Shown: positions 34,230 to 45,739, numbered from the stretch's first letter. The stretch: DNA of 64,000 nt from Exiguobacterium aurantiacum DSM 6208 (GCF_000702585.1 NZ_JNIQ01000001.1:811001-875000), one strand, 5' to 3'. Program-made: numbers and translations. Notes: generated from the letters alone by a model not told the origin.

Positions 34230-34748
34230 ATGTTGAGACTCGTCAAAACATCAAGTGAACAAAAAGAGCAAGTGTTAGCCTTGTTGAAAGAATGGCAGGA
34301 AGACGGGAGCGACATCGTCCCGACGACAATCCATAAAGATACGAGTGACTTTGACGCCTACGTCAAACGTTTGCGTGACGCGGAAGATCGCGAAAAAATC
34401 GAGGACGGTTGGGTGCCGAGCACGACGTACTGGTTGACCGACGGGAAAGAACTGCTCGGGGCGGCGAACATTCGTCACGAGTTGAACGAACACTTGATGA
34501 ACTTTGGCGGCCATATCGGTTACGGGATCAAACCGAGCGCGCGGGGACGGGGCCTCGCGACGAAACAGCTCGCGCTCGCCCTCGAGAAAGCGAGAGCACT
34601 CGGCATCGAGCGCGCCTTGATCACGTGTAATCAAACGAACGTCGCGTCGAAGCAAGTCATCTTGCGTAACGGCGGGGTGCCGGACACGTCGTTCACGGAA
34701 GAAGACGGGACCATCGTCGAGCGGTTTTGGATTGAGCTGAAAGGGTGA
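34230..34748 (+). CDS. GNAT family N-acetyltransferase
   Basis: A 172-residue GNAT protein: LGAANIRHELNEHL, GHIGYGIKPSARGRGLATKQLALAL (acetyl-CoA loop R-G-R-G-L-A) and ITCNQTNVASKQVILRNGG. This layout is typical of the YjdJ-like branch; substrate unknown. The ATG at 34230 follows TAGGGGGATTGCAC, so upstream in-frame starts are not used. The next gene follows after six bases. Confidence 0.8.
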   Translation: MLRLVKTSSEQKEQVLALLKEWQEDGSDIVPTTIHKDTSDFDAYVKRLRDAEDREKIEDGWVPSTTYWLTDGKELLGAANIRHELNEHLMNFGGHIGYGIKPSARGRGLATKQLALALEKARALGIERALITCNQTNVASKQVILRNGGVPDTSFTEEDGTIVERFWIELKG

Positions 34749-34754
34749 CGAATA

Positions 34755-35471
34755 ATGGGCGATTGGATCGTGGTATATTTGGCGGCCATCAATTTCTTCG
34801 GCATCTATTTGTTTCCGAAGGATCGCATCCCGTCGAAGAAGTGGTTCTCGTTTTCGAGCGGGATCGCCATCACGTATTTTTTCATGTATCTGCTCCCGTC
34901 GCTCAATAAGCGTCAAGACACGCTCCGTGTCGATTGGCTCGACCTTGCCTTGCCGTCAGAGATTTATGTCGTCAGCCTGATCGGTTTCACCGTCTTTTAC
35001 GGGACGATGCGGTTTGTGCGGACCCCGCATTTCAAAGATGAGACGATTGATCGGACCGTCTCTTACTGGCTCCAAGTGACGCTCCTCACGGCGTACATGT
35101 CGTTCTCGGCATACGTCGTGACGGAGACGTCGGTGACGAACGTCGCTCAAATGTTTTACGCGACGGCGCTCGGCGTCCATTTTCTCGCCGTCGGTCACGA
35201 CTTGTACCGCCATTATGGCGAGGTCTATTTGACGCAAGGCCGCTACTTTTTCACGGTCGGCATCCTCGTCACGGGATACGTCGCCCGTTACGTCGATTTG
35301 GCGTCGCATGTCGAGACGATCGCCTTCGCCTTCGTCGCCGGGGCGATGATTCTGAACATCGTCAAGTTCGAGCTGCCGGCGGACCGAAACTTGCATTTCC
35401 GGACGTTCGCGCTTGCCGTGACGATTTACGGGGGCCTGCTCCTCATCTTGAAGCACGTCCTCTATTTTTAA
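34755..35471 (+). CDS. Hypothetical polytopic membrane protein
   Basis: A 238-residue protein with about seven hydrophobic helices (first at residues 5-20, last at 215-235) and short loops. I recognise no family. Conserved-looking polar residues inside helices (GVHFLAVGHDLYRHYG) might bind a ligand or metal, but this is only a remark. It is probably cotranscribed with the upstream GNAT gene. Confidence 0.6.
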   Translation: MGDWIVVYLAAINFFGIYLFPKDRIPSKKWFSFSSGIAITYFFMYLLPSLNKRQDTLRVDWLDLALPSEIYVVSLIGFTVFYGTMRFVRTPHFKDETIDRTVSYWLQVTLLTAYMSFSAYVVTETSVTNVAQMFYATALGVHFLAVGHDLYRHYGEVYLTQGRYFFTVGILVTGYVARYVDLASHVETIAFAFVAGAMILNIVKFELPADRNLHFRTFALAVTIYGGLLLILKHVLYF

Positions 35472-35485
35472 GTTCCACCAAGAAA

Positions 35486-35503
35486 ATGAATGACTGTTCA
35501 TTC
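35486..35503 (+). promoter_or_regulatory. FadR-type operator overlapping the fadF promoter
   Basis: TGAATGACTGTTCATTCA, perfect seven-base arms. It differs by one base from the B. subtilis FadR consensus as I know it (TGAATGAMTANTCATTCA). A -10 box TATACT follows at 35512-35517, so the operator covers the -35 region. Confidence 0.75.
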
Positions 35504-35561
35504 ATTGTTTGTTATACTGAACTCAAGATTGAATCCGTTTTCATAAGGGGGAGTTTTGGGG

Positions 35562-37691
35562 ATGTCTACATTTTTAATCGTCAACTGGATTCTATTCTTG
35601 CTCGTCCTCGGCTATGGACTGTACTTGTTCGCCTCGCTGGTCTATCAGCGCTACACGTTCATCAAGCTCGGGAAGAAGGCAGAGTGGAGCCAAACGAATA
35701 AAGAACGGCTTGAACAAGTGATGATCAACGTGTTCGGGCAAAAGAAATTGTTGAAAGATAAGAAGAGCGGCATCATTCACGTCATGATGTTCTATGGGTT
35801 CATTCTCGTCCAGTTCGGGGCGATTGACTTCATTTGGAAAGGGCTCGCCGTCGGGACACGTTTCCCGCACGTGCCGCTCGGTCCGCTCTACCCGATCTTC
35901 ACGTTCATGCAAGAAATCGTCATGCTCATGATTCTCGTCGCGGTCGTTTGGGGATTCTACCGCCGTTACATCGAGAAGCTCGTGCGCTTGAAGCGAAATT
36001 TCTTGGCCGGTCTCGCCCTCATCTTCATCGGTGGGTTGATGGTATCGGTCTTGTTCGGGAACGGGTTCTACCTCGTCTATAAAGAAGAGCTCCCGATGTG
36101 GGGCGAACCGGTTGCGACGATCATCGGCTCGGCGTTCGCTTGGGTGCCGGGAAGTGTCGCGTTCGCGCTCTTCGTCGTCTTCTGGTGGCTGCACTTGTTG
36201 TTCTTGCTCAGCTTCATGATTTATATCCCGCAAGGCAAGCACGCCCATTTGATCGCCGGCACGCTCAACGTCTGGCTCGGCCGGACGCACAAAGTCGGCC
36301 GTCTCGCCCCGGTCGATTTCTCGGCGATGGAAGAGGCGGAAGAGTCGGATGAAGAAATCGTCTTCGGGGTCAACAAGATCGAAGACTTCAATCAAAAACA
36401 ACTCGTCGACTTATACGCCTGCGTCGAGTGCGGTCGTTGTACGAACGTCTGCCCGGCGACCGGGACCGGCAAGATGCTGTCACCGATGGACCTCATCGTC
36501 AAACTGCGCGACCATATGAACATGAAAGGGGCCGCCATCACCCGGAAATCACCGTGGGCGCCGGCACTCATGTTCCAAAACACGCAAGGGGCCGAAATCG
36601 CGGCCGCGGCGATGAATGGGAACATGCTCGTCGCTGACGAGTTGATCGGCAACGTCATCACCGAAGAAGAGATTTGGGCATGTACGACGTGCCGCAACTG
36701 TGAAGACCAATGCCCGGTCATGAACGAGCACGTCGACAAGATTATCGACCTTCGTCGTTATCTCGTCATGATGGAAGGGAAGATGGATCCAGAGGCACAG
36801 CGTACGGTCGCCAACATCGAGCGTCAAGGCAACCCGTGGGGGATGAACCGGAAAGAGCGCGAGAACTGGCGCAAAGACCGGGAAGAGCTTGTCATCCCGA
36901 CGGCGAAAGAGAAGAAGAAGGCCGGCGAAGAGTTCGAATTCCTCTTCTGGGTCGGGGCGATGGGCTCATACGATAGCCGCAGCCAAAAAGTCGCCCAAAG
37001 CTTTGCGAGCGTCTTGAACAAGGCCGGCGTCTCGTTCGCCATTCTCGGGAACGAAGAGAAGAACTCAGGGGATACACCACGCCGTATCGGGAACGAGCTG
37101 TTGTTCCAAGAGCTCGCCGAGGCGAACATCAAACTGTTCGAGAAGTATGGCGTCACGAAGATTGTCACGGTCGACCCACACGCGTACAACACGTTCAAAA
37201 ACGAGTATCCGGACTTCGGACTAAATGGTGTAAAAGTGTATCATCATACCGAGCTCCTCGCCGAGCTGCTCGATACGGGCCGAATCAAGCCGGACTTCTC
37301 TGTGAACGAGCGCGTCGTCTATCACGACTCGTGTTACCTCGGACGTTATAACGGCATCTATGACGCGCCACGTTTCGTCTTGGAACGCATCCCGGGTGTC
37401 GAACTCGTCGAGGCGGAACGGAACCGTGAGAACGGTATGTGCTGTGGGGCCGGCGGCGGTCTCATGTGGCAAGAAGAGAAAGTCGGGACGCGCGTCAACG
37501 TGGCCCGGACCGAGCAGTTGCTCGAGACGAAGCCGACCGTCATCGGTTCGGCGTGTCCGTACTGCTTGACGATGCTCTCGGACGGGACGAAAGCGAAAGA
37601 AGTCGATGAGTCAGTCGGTACGTTCGACGTCGTCGAGTTGCTTGATCGCTCGCTTGCCCCGCTTGAAGTACCTGAACCGCTCGTTCAATAA
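35562..37691 (+). CDS. fadF: Membrane-bound iron-sulfur reductase FadF (heterodisulfide-reductase-like)
   Basis: A 709-residue protein. About six N-terminal membrane helices (to about 230) resemble a heme-b type gamma subunit. Two 4Fe-4S motifs follow: CVECGRCTNVCP near 287 and CTTCRNCEDQCP near 373. The C-terminal half has two CCG domains (YHDSCYLGRYN with CCGAGGG; SACPYCLTM). This matches B. subtilis FadF/YwjF, thought to pass electrons from acyl-CoA dehydrogenase/ETF to the quinone pool. The FadR-type operator in front supports a role in fatty-acid degradation. The usual partner acdA is missing downstream. Confidence 0.87.
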   Translation: MSTFLIVNWILFLLVLGYGLYLFASLVYQRYTFIKLGKKAEWSQTNKERLEQVMINVFGQKKLLKDKKSGIIHVMMFYGFILVQFGAIDFIWKGLAVGTRFPHVPLGPLYPIFTFMQEIVMLMILVAVVWGFYRRYIEKLVRLKRNFLAGLALIFIGGLMVSVLFGNGFYLVYKEELPMWGEPVATIIGSAFAWVPGSVAFALFVVFWWLHLLFLLSFMIYIPQGKHAHLIAGTLNVWLGRTHKVGRLAPVDFSAMEEAEESDEEIVFGVNKIEDFNQKQLVDLYACVECGRCTNVCPATGTGKMLSPMDLIVKLRDHMNMKGAAITRKSPWAPALMFQNTQGAEIAAAAMNGNMLVADELIGNVITEEEIWACTTCRNCEDQCPVMNEHVDKIIDLRRYLVMMEGKMDPEAQRTVANIERQGNPWGMNRKERENWRKDREELVIPTAKEKKKAGEEFEFLFWVGAMGSYDSRSQKVAQSFASVLNKAGVSFAILGNEEKNSGDTPRRIGNELLFQELAEANIKLFEKYGVTKIVTVDPHAYNTFKNEYPDFGLNGVKVYHHTELLAELLDTGRIKPDFSVNERVVYHDSCYLGRYNGIYDAPRFVLERIPGVELVEAERNRENGMCCGAGGGLMWQEEKVGTRVNVARTEQLLETKPTVIGSACPYCLTMLSDGTKAKEVDESVGTFDVVELLDRSLAPLEVPEPLVQ

Positions 37692-37727
37692 AAACAAGGC
37701 ACGGTCCGCGGACCGTGCCTTGTTTTG
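37691..37727. terminator. Bidirectional terminator between fadF and hemAT
   Basis: Near-perfect 17-base inverted repeat 37691-37707 with 37710-37726, with A and T ends. Confidence 0.88.
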
Positions 37728-37730
37728 TCG

Positions 37731-39029
37731 TTACTGCATCTCGGCAGTCGCCAATAGGGAAGACGTCAAGTGCGACAAGCCTTGCGTCGTCTCATTGATG
37801 GCCGAGATCGTCTCGACCATTTGGCCGAGGTCTTGCTTATTGCGTTCAAAGGATAGGACGTAATTGCCCATCTCGTCTTTGACGGTCGAGAAACCGACTT
37901 TGACGGCGCCAAGTTGACGCATCGCCTCGTCGTTCGTCCGATGCATCTGTCCCATCTGATCGAGCAGGGCGGCGATGTTCGTCTCGTTCTCATGGATGAG
38001 CACGTTGATTTGGCTGCTCAGTTGCTTCGCATTTTCGGCGAGCGTCCTTACTTCAGTGGCGACGACGGCGAAACCTTTGCCGTGCTCCCCGGCTCGGGCC
38101 GCTTCAATCGAGGCGTTCAACGCCAATAAGTTCGTCTGATTGGCGATCTGCTCGATGCTACGGGTCATGCTGACGATTTCTTGCGAGCCGTCCTTGAGCG
38201 CGGTAATGCGATCGAGCGAGGCGTCAACGTATGTCGCCGACTGTTTAAACTCGGACTCCATCTGCTCGATTTGTTCGCCGTTCGTCTGCGTCAAGCTCAT
38301 CAAGTGGCGGCTCATCTTCTCCGTCTGCTCGGTCTCGGACAATACTTGATGGGCCCGCTTGCTCGTCTCGGACATGGCGTGACCGGTCTGTTCCATCGTC
38401 GTCGCGACTTCCGTGCTGACGCGGCTCACGTCATGGAGTAGCGCCGCCCGGGCCGCGTTCGCCGACTCGATTTCCTCGAGCCGAGCGTCGACGTATTGTT
38501 CGGTGACGATTTGAGCGTCCAAATTCATCGCATGGGACAAAGCGAGGAGAGACTCGGTCAATATGGCCGGGTCTTGTTGATACGTCTCGACGATTTTTGG
38601 GATGAGCAACGTGTTGAAGGCAGAATACGTTGCAAGGAACCAGACGACCGGTACCGAGAAGTGGTGATGCGTCTGTCCCATCCGTTTGCGCATGGCGAGA
38701 AATTTGTCATCGATATTCCCGGTCAACAGGCTGCGGAAATAGTCTCCGAACACCTTTTTCAGACGTTCACGCGTCGATGAGGCAGTAGCAAGTTGAACCA
38801 TCTCAGGCTGAAGCATCAAGTGGTCGAGTACACCTTCTAGCACGTCATCTAACACCGATTCGACGAGCGGTGCCATCGCTTGGAGTCGTTTCACTTGGGC
38901 GGACGTATAACCCATGTAGTGTGCCCGTCCATTTAAATTCGGATCGGCCGGTTGTGCGATCGTCGTCACATCGGGAAAGCCGATTGACGCGACGTAGGCG
39001 TCAGGTTTTGTTTTACGGAACAATGCCAT
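37731..39029 (-). CDS. hemAT: Globin-coupled aerotaxis transducer HemAT
   Basis: A 432-residue soluble chemoreceptor. The N-terminal protoglobin domain (about 30-190) contains [20 protein letters not shown] with the candidate heme-ligand His. The C-terminal methyl-accepting domain has the conserved hairpin [20 protein letters not shown] and [15 protein letters not shown]. No membrane helices, as in B. subtilis HemAT. It senses oxygen and signals to CheA. AAGGAGAATACAAC precedes the ATG. It occupies the place between fadF and rpoE where B. subtilis has acdA. Confidence 0.9.
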   Translation of the reverse strand: MALFRKTKPDAYVASIGFPDVTTIAQPADPNLNGRAHYMGYTSAQVKRLQAMAPLVESVLDDVLEGVLDHLMLQPEMVQLATASSTRERLKKVFGDYFRSLLTGNIDDKFLAMRKRMGQTHHHFSVPVVWFLATYSAFNTLLIPKIVETYQQDPAILTESLLALSHAMNLDAQIVTEQYVDARLEEIESANAARAALLHDVSRVSTEVATTMEQTGHAMSETSKRAHQVLSETEQTEKMSRHLMSLTQTNGEQIEQMESEFKQSATYVDASLDRITALKDGSQEIVSMTRSIEQIANQTNLLALNASIEAARAGEHGKGFAVVATEVRTLAENAKQLSSQINVLIHENETNIAALLDQMGQMHRTNDEAMRQLGAVKVGFSTVKDEMGNYVLSFERNKQDLGQMVETISAINETTQGLSHLTSSLLATAEMQ

Positions 39030-39190
39030 GTTGTATTCTCCTTTTCAGCATACAAATAAAATAACGTTCTCCTCTATATCGGTCATAATGTCAAAAAGAT
39101 GAGTGGCTGATGTGCAATAGGGCAGGTTGCGTTAATGCATAAAGGGGAAAAAAGAAAAAGAGACAATTTCTAAGGCTTGAGGTGCTTGGT

Positions 39191-40510
39191 ATGAAAGATA
39201 AAATTGTATTATTGACGATTGTCAGTGCCCTCAGCAGTCAAATCGTGCCTCAAATTTTGTTTCTGTCTATCATGGCGGTCGAAGAGGGTGTCGGAGGTTT
39301 GATTCCGTTCTTGATTTTCTATGTCGCGAGCATGTCGGGACTATTACTGTGGGTATACGTCATCGGTCGGCTTGGCTCCAAACAGACATTTTTACTTGCG
39401 CTAGCGGTCTTGATCGTTGGACTCATCTGCTTCTTGTTGCCGTTCGCTTGGGCCATCGAAATGAGCGCATTTTTAGTCGGTGTCGGTTCAATCGGTGTCG
39501 GTTCAATTATGACGACGATTTTGTCACAGCTAAGCGAATTGTCGGCACCAAAAGAACCATCAGATGAGAAAGGGAGCTCGTTACCCCTTGTGCTCACGCT
39601 CATTGCTTGGATTGTCGCTTTCTCCTATATCCTGACGCAATCATATAACGGGGCAGTCCTTCTATTCCTCGTCAGTCTCGTTCTTCCATGGTTGTTCGTC
39701 AGAAAGTTACCGCTCGAGAAAACGGCGACGTGGACGTTGGCGACAGGAAAGTTTGTCCTTGCCTTCATCGCCGTCACCGTGTTCACGTTGGTGAGCCGTC
39801 TCCTCAGCCTGTTGGAAGGAGCGAGAGGATACATTGAAATCTTTTTATTGATGATGATTCTGCTCGGCTACGTCGGATGGGCGTTGTTCCAAGAGCGGAC
39901 AAGGATGTTTGTCAGTGCGACGCGGACGCGACAAGTCCAGTTGCTCTCGTTCGTCGTCGGTTTGTTTGGCGGTTGGACGTTGATTGGCGCTGTGTTCGTC
40001 AGCCTGGCCTTGTACTCGTTTCAAGTGCTCTTGTTCTATGTGTTTATTCCCTTCATAGCAGGCGTCATCGGCTGGATTTTGTTGAGCCGTGTGTTCGATT
40101 TGGCTCGCCATCCATATCTTGTCCTGCTCGTTTCTTCGCTGCTATTGTTTCTTGGATTCTTCGAGCCACTCGTGTTCATCCCGGTCCTGTTTGTGAGCGG
40201 GTATGTCCAGACGATGTATGCGAGTGCGAGTCACGGCTATCTATATACGTCATATGGAGAGAACAAAGAATTCGCTTCCTTACTGTTGCAACTGTGGAAA
40301 CGGTTCGGGATGGTCGTCGCTTACTCGGCACTCATGGTCGGGCTACTCGGGTACGGTTTGTATGTCGGCCAGTCCGTCAATGCAGAGCTGTCTTTCAAAA
40401 TACCGCGTGCTTGGATGATTGGAGTGCTCGGACTGACCTGGATCTTCAACGTTGGATTGATCACCTTCTACTGGTTTCGCATCCAAAAAACCGTCGAAAC
40501 CCCAAAATAA
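39191..40510 (+). CDS. MFS-like membrane transporter
   Basis: A 439-residue membrane protein with about twelve hydrophobic helices and the MFS loop 2-3 segment reduced to IGRLGSKQTFLL. A central loop of some 20 residues (SAPKEPSDEKGSS) sits after helix four. Substrate unknown; no drug-pump motif is clear. The ATG at 39191 follows TTGAGGTG. Base composition is less GC-rich than the flanks, which may point to separate origin. Confidence 0.65.
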   Translation: MKDKIVLLTIVSALSSQIVPQILFLSIMAVEEGVGGLIPFLIFYVASMSGLLLWVYVIGRLGSKQTFLLALAVLIVGLICFLLPFAWAIEMSAFLVGVGSIGVGSIMTTILSQLSELSAPKEPSDEKGSSLPLVLTLIAWIVAFSYILTQSYNGAVLLFLVSLVLPWLFVRKLPLEKTATWTLATGKFVLAFIAVTVFTLVSRLLSLLEGARGYIEIFLLMMILLGYVGWALFQERTRMFVSATRTRQVQLLSFVVGLFGGWTLIGAVFVSLALYSFQVLLFYVFIPFIAGVIGWILLSRVFDLARHPYLVLLVSSLLLFLGFFEPLVFIPVLFVSGYVQTMYASASHGYLYTSYGENKEFASLLLQLWKRFGMVVAYSALMVGLLGYGLYVGQSVNAELSFKIPRAWMIGVLGLTWIFNVGLITFYWFRIQKTVETPK

Positions 40511-40590
40511 TTTCCTCTAGCTTTTTTATATCGGTTTTGTTTATAATGAGGAGTGATGTTTAACTAGTGACGGAAAAGGAGTGTCCTTTA

Positions 40591-41070
40591 ATGAATAAAT
40601 CGTTGATCGATTTCGTTTACGAAATTCTTCAAAAGACTGGCGAGCAACCAGTTTCATTTGATGAGATTCGTGAGCAGATCAGACAAAACTATACGTTCGC
40701 GAGTGAAGAGGAAGAGCTCGAGAAAATCGCGCAACTCTACACAGACATGAACATCGACGGACTATTCGTCAACTTGGGAGCTAACCGTTGGGCGCTTCGT
40801 GTTTGGTATCCGTTCGATAAGTCAGACGAGGATCTTGTCATCGAGGCACGCCAACGCGGTGAGCTCGATGAGTTCGAAGAAGAGATTGACGAGACGGATG
40901 AAGGCATCGTCGACATTGAAGACGACCTTGACGTCTTTGCAAAAGGTGAAGATTTTGACGCATCTGAATTCGACACAGAAGATGACGCCGAAAAAGTTCC
41001 AGATCTCGACGAGTTCGAGGACGAGGACTTGGACGACGACCTCGATGTCGAAGATGAGGATGATTTATAA
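40591..41070 (+). CDS. rpoE: RNA polymerase delta subunit
   Basis: A 159-residue delta factor. The N-terminal HARE-HTH domain (about 1-90: SLIDFVYEILQKTGEQPVSFDEI, GLFVNLGANRWALRVWYP) is followed by a long, almost purely Asp/Glu tail to the end (DEFEDEDLDDDLDVEDEDDL). Delta displaces nucleic acids and speeds RNA polymerase recycling. The ATG at 40591 follows AAAAGGAG. A -10 box TATAAT lies at 40542-40547. Confidence 0.92.
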   Translation: MNKSLIDFVYEILQKTGEQPVSFDEIREQIRQNYTFASEEEELEKIAQLYTDMNIDGLFVNLGANRWALRVWYPFDKSDEDLVIEARQRGELDEFEEEIDETDEGIVDIEDDLDVFAKGEDFDASEFDTEDDAEKVPDLDEFEDEDLDDDLDVEDEDDL

Positions 41071-41120
41071 GAGACCGCAAAAAGCCGGGCATATGTCCCG
41101 GCTAGGCGTGTCTCTTTTTC
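41070..41120 (+). terminator. Terminator after rpoE
   Basis: Inner stem AGCCGGG/CCCGGCT (41083-41089 with 41097-41103), outer GAGAC/GTCTC, then T5C T6. Confidence 0.82.
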
Positions 41121-41156
41121 TTTTTTGACGGTTCGTGAAAAAGAAAAAATAATAAC

Positions 41157-42904
<1,748 letters not shown>

Positions 42905-42909
42905 GTGGC

Positions 42910-42938
42910 AAGTCACAGTCTATGACTGTGGCTTTTTT
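42910..42938 (+). terminator. Terminator after pyrG
   Basis: AAGTCACAGTC pairs with GACTGTGGCTT around TAT, then T6. Confidence 0.82.
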
Positions 42939-43037
42939 CTCGGCCAAAAGGCTGAAGGGGCGTGACTGCTTCCGGTGGATACATGTTGCCTGAAATCCGG
43001 GTACACTAAGAGTAGAAACGGGAGAGGGCGATGCGAT

Positions 43038-43868
43038 ATGCGGGAACGATGGATGATTTATGGAGGATATGGGATGGCGCTCGTCCTGCTCAGCCTGTTG
43101 CCGTTCGTCGTCTTGCCGACGCTGTTGTTGCCGTATCAGCTCGGCTGGAGCGGCGTCGTCCTGCTCGCCCTCTCGATTGGGTTGTTGCGTTCGATTCGGG
43201 ACGGGTCGAACACGTATTTGAAGCAGATGTTGAAAGTGACGTTCAGCCTGTTTTTGTTGTTCGTCTTCATCTATTACGTCTCGTTCGGTCTCATCCTTTA
43301 CGACACGTACGGGCTCGATCGACTGCTCGAACGCTACGAAGATCAAGCGCTGCTCGTGTTCGCCGCCTTCAGTTTCTTGCAACCGATCGCCTTGCCGGTC
43401 CCCGAGGCGGTCAGTGTGCCGATCGGGAGTGTCGCCCTCGGGCCGCTGCGGGCGGCCCTTGTCGGCAGTGTCGCGACGACGCTCGGTATTCTCGTCATGT
43501 ACGGGTTTGCCCGTTTCGGTCGTGGGCGGGTCATGCGTTTCCTCGATGCGGACAAGCTCGCGACGTACGACCGCTACGTCGACAAGTACGGGCTTGGCGT
43601 CTTGCTCGTCTTGTTCGTCATCCCCGTCTTGCCGGATGAGGTCATCTGTCTCGCGGCCGGCTTCAGCCGGGTGCCGTTCGTCCGCTTTCTAATCATCGCG
43701 GCGTCCGCCAAGCTCGTGACGTCATTCGGTCTCGCCTATTCGGTCACACTCGGTGAGTTGTTCATTACCGGGGCGAGTCCGTTCGCTATCGTCTCGGTCA
43801 CGGCGAGCCTCATTCTCGTCATGCTCGCCCTCGTTTGGCGCAGACGAAAAAAAGGAGATTCGAACTGA
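43038..43868 (+). CDS. VTT-domain (TVP38/TMEM64, DedA superfamily) membrane protein
   Basis: A 276-residue membrane protein with about six helices. N-terminal helices (residues 8-60) precede the VTT core: PEAVSVPIGSVALGP, GILVMYGFARFGRGRVMRFL and FVIPVLPDEVICLAAGFSRVPF. This is a second VTT protein in the window, larger than that at 12441. The ATG at 43038 follows GAGAGGG by nine bases. Confidence 0.78.
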   Translation: MRERWMIYGGYGMALVLLSLLPFVVLPTLLLPYQLGWSGVVLLALSIGLLRSIRDGSNTYLKQMLKVTFSLFLLFVFIYYVSFGLILYDTYGLDRLLERYEDQALLVFAAFSFLQPIALPVPEAVSVPIGSVALGPLRAALVGSVATTLGILVMYGFARFGRGRVMRFLDADKLATYDRYVDKYGLGVLLVLFVIPVLPDEVICLAAGFSRVPFVRFLIIAASAKLVTSFGLAYSVTLGELFITGASPFAIVSVTASLILVMLALVWRRRKKGDSN

Positions 43869-43910
43869 CGCCTTGAAAGAGTGAAGAGCACAGATCGAGA
43901 GGGAGAGAGC

Positions 43911-44465
43911 ATGAGTCCTAATAACACGTTACAGATTCGGCCGATTGAGGCACGCGACTTAGATCGCATTTGGGAATTGATTTATAAAGACGAAACGCCG
44001 GAATGGAAGCGCTGGGACGCCCCGTATTTTGAACATCGGGCCATCCCGTACGAGACGTATCGCCAAGACGCGGAAGGACACATCGGTCGCGAAGACATGT
44101 GGGTCATCGAAGTGGGTGGAACGGTGTACGGGACGGTTTCTTCCTATTATGAGGACGCCGGGAAAGAGTGGCTCGAAGTCGGGATCATCTTGCATCAATC
44201 CGACCGCTGGAACCGTGGTCTCGGCACTCGGGCACTCACGCTTTGGGTGAGTCATTTGTTTACGACGCGTGCGACGGTCCGGGTCGGTTTGACGACATGG
44301 TCCGGCAACGAGCGGATGATGCGCGTCGCCGAAAAGGTCGGCATGCAGCTTGAAGGAAGGATTCGCAACGTGCGTGTCGTCGACGGCGTGCGGTATGACT
44401 CGATTCGCATGGGCATGCTTCGTGAAGAATGGGAACAACGGCAAAAGCGCAACGTCTCAATTTGA
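43911..44465 (+). CDS. GNAT family N-acetyltransferase (RimJ/RimL type)
   Basis: A 184-residue GNAT protein: LQIRPIEARDLDRIWEL at the start, LEVGIILHQSDRWNRGLGTRALTLWVSHLF (acetyl-CoA loop) and GNERMMRVAEKVGMQLEGRIRNV, typical of the ribosomal-protein acetyltransferase branch. Substrate unknown. The start at 43911 follows GAGGGAGAG. The terminator overlaps its last codons. Confidence 0.8.
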   Translation: MSPNNTLQIRPIEARDLDRIWELIYKDETPEWKRWDAPYFEHRAIPYETYRQDAEGHIGREDMWVIEVGGTVYGTVSSYYEDAGKEWLEVGIILHQSDRWNRGLGTRALTLWVSHLFTTRATVRVGLTTWSGNERMMRVAEKVGMQLEGRIRNVRVVDGVRYDSIRMGMLREEWEQRQKRNVSI

Positions 44466-44480
44466 GCCGTTGCGCTTTTT
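44443..44480. terminator. Terminator between GNAT and AraC genes
   Basis: AAAAGCGCAACG pairs with CGTTGCGCTTTT; inner CTCAA/TTGAG extends the stem; overlaps both 3' ends. Confidence 0.8.
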
Positions 44481-45234
44481 ATAGGTGGAACAGCTGGCGA
44501 TATTGGAGCGGCGTCATCCGCTTATACGATTTGAATGTGTTGATATAGGCCGTGCAGGACGCGAAGCGGAACTTTTCGCCAATCGCGCAAATCGGCTCGT
44601 TCGTGCCGAGCAAGTCGGCGATGGATGCGTCGATGCGTCGTCGTCGAATCCGTTCCGGCACACTCTCACCCACTTCTTGTTTGAACAGAGCTGACAAGTA
44701 ATTGCTCGACAATCCAATTTGTTGGGCAATCCAAGGGAGCGATAATTCTGGCTCTTTCAGATGGTCTTCAATCAAATGGATGGTCGTCGTGACGTTCGGG
44801 TTCGTCGAAACGGGCGGGGATAGGAACGCGGTCATTTTCGACAAATACTCGACGATGACGGGAATCGCGTACAAGAAGTCGAGTGTCGTCTCCAGTTCAT
44901 CGATCAACGTCAGCAAGGCGCTCGTATAGGTGAGCGCGGTCTGCACGTTCGGATTGTCGACCGGGATGAGACGGATGACGTGGTAGACGAGGCCGCGATA
45001 ATAGAAGCGGACGCTCACATACTCATCTTCTGTCGGCAATGTCAACAAGGCGAGCGTCAACTTCTCGAGCAATTGCTGGGCTCGAATCGGGTGGGCGTTT
45101 CGCAGTGCGCTGACGATTTGTTGGTCGAGCGTATAAAAATTATCCACATGAGAAAAATCATCGAACAAGTTTTTGTCCCGATGAAGGTGATGTAGAAATT
45201 GGCGTTTGATTTTGTTTTCCAACGGCTGATTCAC
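44479..45234 (-). CDS. AraC-family transcriptional regulator
   Basis: A 251-residue regulator with the AraC double helix-turn-helix at the C-terminus (about 155-251: LSLPWIAQQIGLSSNYLSALFKQEVGESVPERI and IGEKFRFASCTAYINTFKSYKRMTPLQYR). The N-terminal part (1-150) is helical and gives no known ligand domain. The start is a GTG with only a weak GAAAGAAG site, so the exact N-terminus is uncertain. Target unknown. Confidence 0.82.
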   Translation of the reverse strand: MNQPLENKIKRQFLHHLHRDKNLFDDFSHVDNFYTLDQQIVSALRNAHPIRAQQLLEKLTLALLTLPTEDEYVSVRFYYRGLVYHVIRLIPVDNPNVQTALTYTSALLTLIDELETTLDFLYAIPVIVEYLSKMTAFLSPPVSTNPNVTTTIHLIEDHLKEPELSLPWIAQQIGLSSNYLSALFKQEVGESVPERIRRRRIDASIADLLGTNEPICAIGEKFRFASCTAYINTFKSYKRMTPLQYRQLFHL

Positions 45235-45261
45235 TTCTTTCGTCGTACGATCAGGAACCGC

Positions 45262-45474
45262 TTATTTCGTTCGTGGGACGTTCCGTTTCGTCGTTTGTTT
45301 CAGCTCGGCGATTTCGCGCGCTAAAATTTTTTCACGGGAACGGGCGGATGATTCGAGGTGGTTTTCGAGTTCCTTGCTTTTTTGTCGGTATGTCTCGGCG
45401 ACTTGTTTCGTACGTTGTTGATGCTGGTTGAGCTGTTTGTTGTATGCATCGAGATCGATTGGCTTTTTCGTCAT
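45262..45474 (-). CDS. Small coiled-coil hypothetical protein
   Basis: A 70-residue basic/acidic protein with Gln, Glu and Lys in heptads (YNKQLNQHQQRTKQVAETYRQKSKELENHL), likely one long coiled coil. AAAGGGG lies about ten bases before the ATG. Function unknown; it lies 28 bases upstream of the AraC gene on the same strand and may be cotranscribed. Confidence 0.5.
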   Translation of the reverse strand: MTKKPIDLDAYNKQLNQHQQRTKQVAETYRQKSKELENHLESSARSREKILAREIAELKQTTKRNVPRTK

Positions 45475-45702
45475 ACATCATATGCCCCTTTCAAAAGATG
45501 GTCAAACAGACAGTTGAAGTGCAAGCGAGGCTTGACCCGCAGTCTCGTGGAGGTAAACGGCTCCTGTCCTTAGCTTACGAAGGGGGAGATGGGTTGGAAA
45601 GTCAGGAGGGCACAAAAGGAGCGGTGAAAAAAGATAAAAATGTGACAAAATTGTGTCCGTGGCAAATTCATTTTTCACATCTTGGTATTCGTACGAACAA
45701 TC

Positions 45703-45731
45703 AAAAAAATCCGCAGACGTTATGTCTGCGG
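45703..45731 (-). terminator. Terminator of the Old Yellow Enzyme gene
   Basis: CCGCAGAC pairs with GTCTGCGG around GTTAT (45711-45731); seven T follow on the minus strand. The stretch 45475-45702 to its left holds no gene I can support. Confidence 0.82.
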
Positions 45732-45739
45732 ATGAAAGC

